A DNA stretch of 64,000 bases from Sulfitobacter sp. S190 (GTDB taxonomy: Bacteria > Pseudomonadota > Alphaproteobacteria > Rhodobacterales > Rhodobacteraceae), in the NCBI RefSeq assembly GCF_025141935.1, contig NZ_CP081120.1, positions 1,302,001 to 1,366,000 on the forward strand. Reading direction: 5' to 3'. A program made the translations under genes and the position numbers. The notes under the pieces were generated by a model. That model worked only from the letters and a program-made list of their open reading frames with translations. It was not told the DNA's origin and did no database searches. How positions within the stretch are numbered: position 1 is the first letter of the stretch; every line of letters begins with the position of its first letter. Of the stretch, positions 60,122-64,000 are shown in pieces.

Positions 60122-60157
60122 CACCGCGCGGCCCGCCTACTCGGGGGCCGCGCGGTG
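60122..60157 (+). promoter_or_regulatory. 13-bp hairpin enclosing the birA start codon
   Basis: CACCGCGCGGCCC (60122-60134) is the exact reverse complement of GGGCCGCGCGGTG (60145-60157), with a ten-base loop. The 3' arm includes the GTG start codon of birA and part of its G-rich ribosome binding site. There is no T-run, so it looks like a translation-limiting structure or a factor-dependent stop after nuoN. Confidence 0.7.
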
Positions 60158-60916
60158 AGCGCCCCGCCTGATCTGACCCTCCCTGCCGATTGGCCCACCG
60201 GGTATGCCCGGCGGGTGCTGGACAGCGTGGATTCCACCCTGTCCGAGGCGGCCCGCATTGCGCCGGACCTTATTCAACCGACCTGGATCATGGCAGCCGA
60301 GCAAACGGCCGCGCGCGGGCGCAGGGGGCATGCGTGGGCAACGCCACGGGGCAATTTCGCGGGCACGCTTATCATGCCGCGCCCCGGCGGACCCGAAACC
60401 GCCGCCCTGCGGTCGTTCGTGGCCAGCTTGGCCCTGTGGGAAACCTGCGTCGCGCTGACAGGGCGCGAGGATGCCTTTGCCCTGAAATGGCCCAACGACG
60501 TGCTGCTGCGCGGCGGAAAACTGGCGGGTATCCTGCTTGAAAGCATCGGGCCGCATCTTGTCATCGGGATCGGCGTCAATCTGGCGCATGCGCCAGCGGC
60601 CAAGGACGTGGAGACCGGCGCCCTGCGACCGGTGTCTCTGCGCGGCGAGACCGGCATCGACGTCACGCCGGAGCAGTTCCTCGACACGCTTGCCATCGCC
60701 TTCGAACGGGTCGAAGCGCAAATGGTGACCTACGGCTTCGGCCCGATCCGCACCGCGTGGCTGGCGCGGGCGGCACGGCGCGGCGAAATGGTCACCGCGC
60801 GGACCATGCGCGACGAAACGGTCGGCATCTTCGAAGACGTCGACAACGCAGGCAACCTGATCCTGTCCACGGCTAAGGGCCGCATCGCGATCACCGCGGC
60901 CGACGTTTACTTCTGA
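60155..60916 (+). CDS. birA: Biotin--[acetyl-CoA-carboxylase] ligase (monofunctional BirA)
   Basis: Biotin protein ligase of 253 residues. It has GRRGHAWATPRGNFAGTL (the biotinyl-AMP loop), the catalytic KWPNDVLL near residue 112, GKLAGILLES and a C-terminal SH3-like domain. It lacks the N-terminal DNA-binding domain of E. coli BirA, so it is an enzyme only, not a repressor. GTG 60155 is the start; it is buried in a hairpin. A likely substrate is Lys607 of MccA encoded at 34647. Confidence 0.93.
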   Translation: MSAPPDLTLPADWPTGYARRVLDSVDSTLSEAARIAPDLIQPTWIMAAEQTAARGRRGHAWATPRGNFAGTLIMPRPGGPETAALRSFVASLALWETCVALTGREDAFALKWPNDVLLRGGKLAGILLESIGPHLVIGIGVNLAHAPAAKDVETGALRPVSLRGETGIDVTPEQFLDTLAIAFERVEAQMVTYGFGPIRTAWLARAARRGEMVTARTMRDETVGIFEDVDNAGNLILSTAKGRIAITAADVYF

Positions 60917-60933
60917 ACGCGAGGGGAAAGCAC

Positions 60934-61713
60934 ATGCTTCTGGCGATTGATTGCGGCAACACCAATACCGTCTTTTCGATCTGGGACGGGTCGTCCTTTA
61001 TCGCAACCTGGCGCACGGCCACCGAATGGCAGCGCACGGCGGACCAGTATTACGTATGGCTCAGCAGCCTGATGAAATTCCAGCAGCTCGACGTCGAAAT
61101 CACCGATGTGATCATCAGCTCCACGGTGCCGCGTGTGGTGTTCAACCTGCGGGTCTTTGCGGACCGGTACTTCAACACGCGCCCGCTTGTCGTGGGCAAA
61201 CCGGAGTGCGCGCTGCCGGTGGATGTGCGCGTCGACGAAGGGACCGCGGTGGGGCCGGACAGGCTGGTCAACACAGTGGCGGGTCATGATCTTTACGGCG
61301 GTGACCTGATCGTGGTCGATTTCGGCACCGCAACCACCTTTGATGTCGTAGCGTCAGACGGCGCATATGTCGGAGGGGTGATCGCACCGGGTGTTAATCT
61401 GTCACTCGAAGCCCTACATAACGCTGCAGCGGCCTTGCCCCACGTCGATATTTCCAAACCACAAGCGGTTGTCGGTACGAATACCGTCGCTTGTATGCAA
61501 TCGGGTGTCTTTTGGGGTTATGTCGGTCTGGTCCGTGAGATATGTGCCCGGATCAAGGCGGAACGGGACCGCGATATGAAAGTTATCTCGACTGGAGGGT
61601 TGGCGCCGCTGTTTCAGCAGGCCGTGACCCTGTTTGACGAATACCAAGATGAACTGACGATGCACGGTTTGACCGTGATACATAAGTATAACAAGGAATG
61701 TGCTGAACAATGA
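60934..61713 (+). CDS. coaX: Type III pantothenate kinase
   Basis: First enzyme of coenzyme A synthesis, 259 residues, of the ASKHA fold. It has LAIDCGNTNTVFSIWDG (phosphate 1 loop with catalytic Asp), GPDRLVNTVAG, DFGTATTFDVV and GGVIAPGVNLSLEAL. It is unrelated to CoaA and not inhibited by CoA in characterised members. The start follows GAGGGGAAAG. It overlaps the RNase J gene by four bases. Confidence 0.95.
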   Translation: MLLAIDCGNTNTVFSIWDGSSFIATWRTATEWQRTADQYYVWLSSLMKFQQLDVEITDVIISSTVPRVVFNLRVFADRYFNTRPLVVGKPECALPVDVRVDEGTAVGPDRLVNTVAGHDLYGGDLIVVDFGTATTFDVVASDGAYVGGVIAPGVNLSLEALHNAAAALPHVDISKPQAVVGTNTVACMQSGVFWGYVGLVREICARIKAERDRDMKVISTGGLAPLFQQAVTLFDEYQDELTMHGLTVIHKYNKECAEQ

Positions 61714-63377
61714 GCAGCGAACGATTGATTTATCTGCCCCTCGGTGGGGCAGGCGAAATTGGCATGAACGCCTATGTCTACGGCTATGGCCGCCCCGGTA
61801 AGGAGCGGTTGATCGTGGTGGACCTTGGCGTCGCCTTCCCCGACATGGATACCAGCCCCGGCGTTGACCTGATCATCGCCGACATCGCGTGGCTGGTCGA
61901 ACGGCGTGACCGGATCGAAGCGATCTTTGTCACCCACGCCCACGAAGATCACGTGGGCGGTGTTGCCCACACGTGGGACAAACTGCAGGCCCCGATTTAT
62001 GCGCGGACGTTTACCGCCAACATCGCGCGCCGCAAGATGGACGAATACGGCCATCCCGATGATGCGGTACGCATTGCGTCGCCTTGGCCCGAAACAATCG
62101 AGGCCGGCCCCTTCAAGGTTGGCTTCCAGCCGATTTCCCACTCCATCCCCGAAAGCAGCGCGCTCGTCATCGACACGCCTGCGGGGCGGGTCGTGCATTC
62201 GGGCGACTTCAAGGTCGATCTGACGCCGGGCGTCGGCGAACCTTTCGATCCTGCCGCTTTTGAGGACATCGCCAAGGACGGCGTCAAGGCGCTGGTGTGC
62301 GACAGCACGAATGTCTTCAGCCCCGATGCGGGCCGCTCTGAGGCCACGATCGGCCCTGACATCGAAGCTCTGGTCGCCTCGGCCAAGGGCATGGTCGTGG
62401 CCACGACATTCGCCTCCAACGTGGCGCGTGTGAAAACACTGGCCGAAGCGGGCCAGCGGGCAGGGCGCTCTATCGTGCTGTTGGGCCGTGCGATGAAACG
62501 CATGGTCGACGCGGCACAGGAAACCGGCGTACTGGCCGACTTCCCCGGTACCGTCAGCCCCGAAGCCGCACGCGACATTCCGCGCGAAAATCTGATGCTT
62601 CTGGTCACCGGCAGCCAGGGCGAACGCCGGGCCGCCTCCGCACAGCTTGCGCGGGGCAAGTACATGGGGCTGGAAATGCAAGAGGGCGACATGTTCCTCT
62701 TTTCCTCCAAGACCATCCCGGGCAACGAAAAGGGCGTGATCCGCATCATGAACCAGTTCTCGGAAATGGGCGTGGATGTGGTTGACGACAGTTCGGGCAA
62801 ATATCACGTGTCGGGCCACGCCAACCGTCCCGATCTTGAAACGCTGCACGACATCATCAAGCCGCAGGTGCTGATCCCGATGCACGGCGAACACCGCCAT
62901 CTGCGCGAACACGTGAAAATCGCCGACGGCAAAGGCATCACCGGCGTGCTTGCGGTCAACGGCATGATGGTCGATCTGTCCGGCAACGCGCCCAAGATCG
63001 CCGAATACATCGACACCGGCCGCACCTATCTCGACGGCTCGGTGCAATACGGTGCGATGGACGGTGTCGTGCGCGACCGCATCCGCATGGCGCTGAACGG
63101 TCATCTGACCGTGACGGTCATCATGGACGACGAGGATGAACCGCTCGGTGATCCGTGGGTCGACGTGATGGGCCTGCCCGAAACGGGCAACAGCCGCGCC
63201 GCACTGGTCGATGTGGTCGAAGCGGACCTGAGCCAGTGGTTGGGTCGTCAAAAAGCCAAAACGCTGCGCGACGACGAGGCGCTGAACGACGGTCTGCGCA
63301 AAGCGGCACGGCAATCCGCCTTTGGCGAGATCGGCAAAAAGCCCGAAGTCACCGTGGTGGTCAGCCGTCTGAGCTGA
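61710..63377 (+). CDS. rnj: Ribonuclease J
   Basis: Metallo-beta-lactamase/beta-CASP ribonuclease, 555 residues, acting in mRNA decay and rRNA maturation with 5'-exonuclease activity. The zinc motif THAHEDHVGG lies near residue 74, followed by HSGDFKVD and DSTN metal/catalytic segments, then the beta-CASP region and VSGHANRPDLE near 370. It is a typical alphaproteobacterial partner or substitute for RNase E functions. It is the last gene before a strong terminator. Confidence 0.95.
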   Translation: MSSERLIYLPLGGAGEIGMNAYVYGYGRPGKERLIVVDLGVAFPDMDTSPGVDLIIADIAWLVERRDRIEAIFVTHAHEDHVGGVAHTWDKLQAPIYARTFTANIARRKMDEYGHPDDAVRIASPWPETIEAGPFKVGFQPISHSIPESSALVIDTPAGRVVHSGDFKVDLTPGVGEPFDPAAFEDIAKDGVKALVCDSTNVFSPDAGRSEATIGPDIEALVASAKGMVVATTFASNVARVKTLAEAGQRAGRSIVLLGRAMKRMVDAAQETGVLADFPGTVSPEAARDIPRENLMLLVTGSQGERRAASAQLARGKYMGLEMQEGDMFLFSSKTIPGNEKGVIRIMNQFSEMGVDVVDDSSGKYHVSGHANRPDLETLHDIIKPQVLIPMHGEHRHLREHVKIADGKGITGVLAVNGMMVDLSGNAPKIAEYIDTGRTYLDGSVQYGAMDGVVRDRIRMALNGHLTVTVIMDDEDEPLGDPWVDVMGLPETGNSRAALVDVVEADLSQWLGRQKAKTLRDDEALNDGLRKAARQSAFGEIGKKPEVTVVVSRLS

Positions 63378-63386
63378 TCCCTGGCA

Positions 63387-63402
63387 CCCCCCGCAAGGGG
63401 GG
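63387..63402 (+). other. C6-GCAA-G6 hairpin
   Basis: Six C, a GCAA (GNRA-type) tetraloop and six G, ten bases after the RNase J gene stop and 12 before the main terminator. It could protect the mRNA 3' end from exonucleases. Confidence 0.6.
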
Positions 63403-63413
63403 ACACACAAAAT

Positions 63414-63451
63414 AAAAGGCCCGCCTGCATCCCTGCAGGCGGGCCTTTTTT
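63414..63451. terminator. Strong bidirectional intrinsic terminator
   Basis: A perfect 16-bp stem (63414-63429 with 63434-63449) around a TCCC loop, starting in four A and ending in six T. It closes the birA-coaX-RNase J unit and the convergent helicase gene. Confidence 0.93.
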
Positions 63452-63472
63452 GATCTTACGTTTGGGGAGGGG

Positions 63473-64000
63473 TCAGGCCTTCTGACGCTCCTCAAAGCTC
63501 ATTTCGATGAAACCGGGCGTATGATCGCCCAGACCCACGACCTGATTGCCACCGCGACGGTTGTTGTCGCCTCCCTTGCCGCCACGGCCACGGCCGCCAC
63601 GTTGGGATTTGTTGCCATCGTCGTGTTTGCCACGCTGCTGGCGCTTGGGTTCTTCGGTCTTTCGTGGCTCTTCGGTCTGCACCGCGGGCTGCTCCGCCAC
63701 AGGGTCGGCCTTGGCCTCCTGCTGTGCTTCCTTGGGCGCCTCATCCGATTTGCGGCTGCGCGACCGGGTACGCTTAGGCTTGTCGGTCTTGTCGCCCTCG
63801 GGATTCGCGTCAGACTTCTGCGCCGGTGCCGCGTCATCGGCCTTGGCCCCGCCAAGCGGGTTGTCGAGCCGCGGGATCGCCTTCTGCACCAATCGCTCAA
63901 CATCCTCGAAATTCTTCTCGTCGCGCGGCACGCAGATCATGATGGCTTTGCCATCGCGGCCCGCGCGGCCCGTGCGGCCGATGCGGTGGACATAGTCCTC
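63473..64000 (-). CDS. DEAD-box RNA helicase, C-terminal part (partial)
   Basis: The last 175 codons of a DEAD-box helicase cut by the window end. The first visible residues contain helicase motif VI, HRIGRTGRAGR, followed by IMICVPRDEKNFEDVERL, the end of the RecA-like domain 2. After it comes a basic, low-complexity tail with Lys/Pro/Glu-rich and then Arg/Gly-rich segments (GGRGRGGKGGDNNRRGG), typical of RhlE-type RNA-binding tails. It is convergent with the RNase J gene; both act on RNA, and partnership is possible but unproven. Confidence 0.9.
   Translation of the reverse strand, partial: EDYVHRIGRTGRAGRDGKAIMICVPRDEKNFEDVERLVQKAIPRLDNPLGGAKADDAAPAQKSDANPEGDKTDKPKRTRSRSRKSDEAPKEAQQEAKADPVAEQPAVQTEEPRKTEEPKRQQRGKHDDGNKSQRGGRGRGGKGGDNNRRGGNQVVGLGDHTPGFIEMSFEERQKA

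Overview
The window looks like a chromosomal segment of a marine-type alphaproteobacterium, most likely Rhodobacteraceae (Roseobacter group). The evidence is high G+C with strong codon bias, a complete 14-gene nuo cluster interspersed with small extra genes as in Rhodobacter-type genomes, a NuoE with a long C-terminal extension, family-typical proteins (DUF3422, DUF5337), leucine-degradation genes and an LpcC/WaaA-type LPS core pair. I see no tRNA, rRNA, CRISPR array, insertion sequence or phage gene. Almost every base is in tightly packed operons, many joined by ATGA or TGATG start/stop overlaps. Several starts are GTG (pntA, MATE exporter, waaA, birA) or TTG (nuoA).

Layout. 1-4.4 kb: an SDR oxidoreductase cut by the window edge, an isoprenylcysteine-methyltransferase-like membrane protein, and pntAB proton-translocating transhydrogenase. 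4.4-7.9 kb: a flavodoxin-like protein and a MATE exporter on the minus strand, divergent from a DUF3422 protein. 8-19 kb: a peptide ABC importer (binding protein and two permeases on minus; a fused double ATPase on plus), followed by three M20 deacylases/peptidases and a D-amino-acid-oxidase-like flavoprotein; together these look like an uptake-and-deacylation system for acylated amino acids or peptides. 19-29.6 kb: LPS core glycosyltransferase with waaA, moaA, a lipoprotein, an AlkD-like DNA glycosylase, glmS-glmU, a gph phosphatase with a DegT aminotransferase, and a frameshifted PPOX-family gene.

29.7-39.8 kb: a leucine/isovalerate catabolic operon: ivd, an LprI-like periplasmic protein, an acyl-CoA synthetase, mccB, mccA, a GST, hmgL, an enoyl-CoA hydratase (liuC-like) and an NAD-dependent epimerase. 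It converts isovaleryl-CoA to acetyl-CoA plus acetoacetate. 39.9-40.4 kb: a fasciclin-domain lipoprotein.

40.8-60.1 kb: the nuo operon (complex I) with all of nuoA-N in order, plus eleven extra open frames between subunit genes. These include two very short ones of 39 and 23 codons and a protein that shares its C-terminal helix-hairpin-helix-like domain with NuoE. 60.1-63.4 kb: birA, coaX and the RNase J gene run on from nuoN. A strong terminator follows, then a convergent DEAD-box helicase cut by the window end.

The most notable unexplained signals are a 22-nt intergenic element in three copies, the same TGAAC-N4-GTTCA operator-like site placed just after the -10 region of two separate operons, the block of accessory genes inside nuo, and a 13-bp hairpin that buries the birA start codon.
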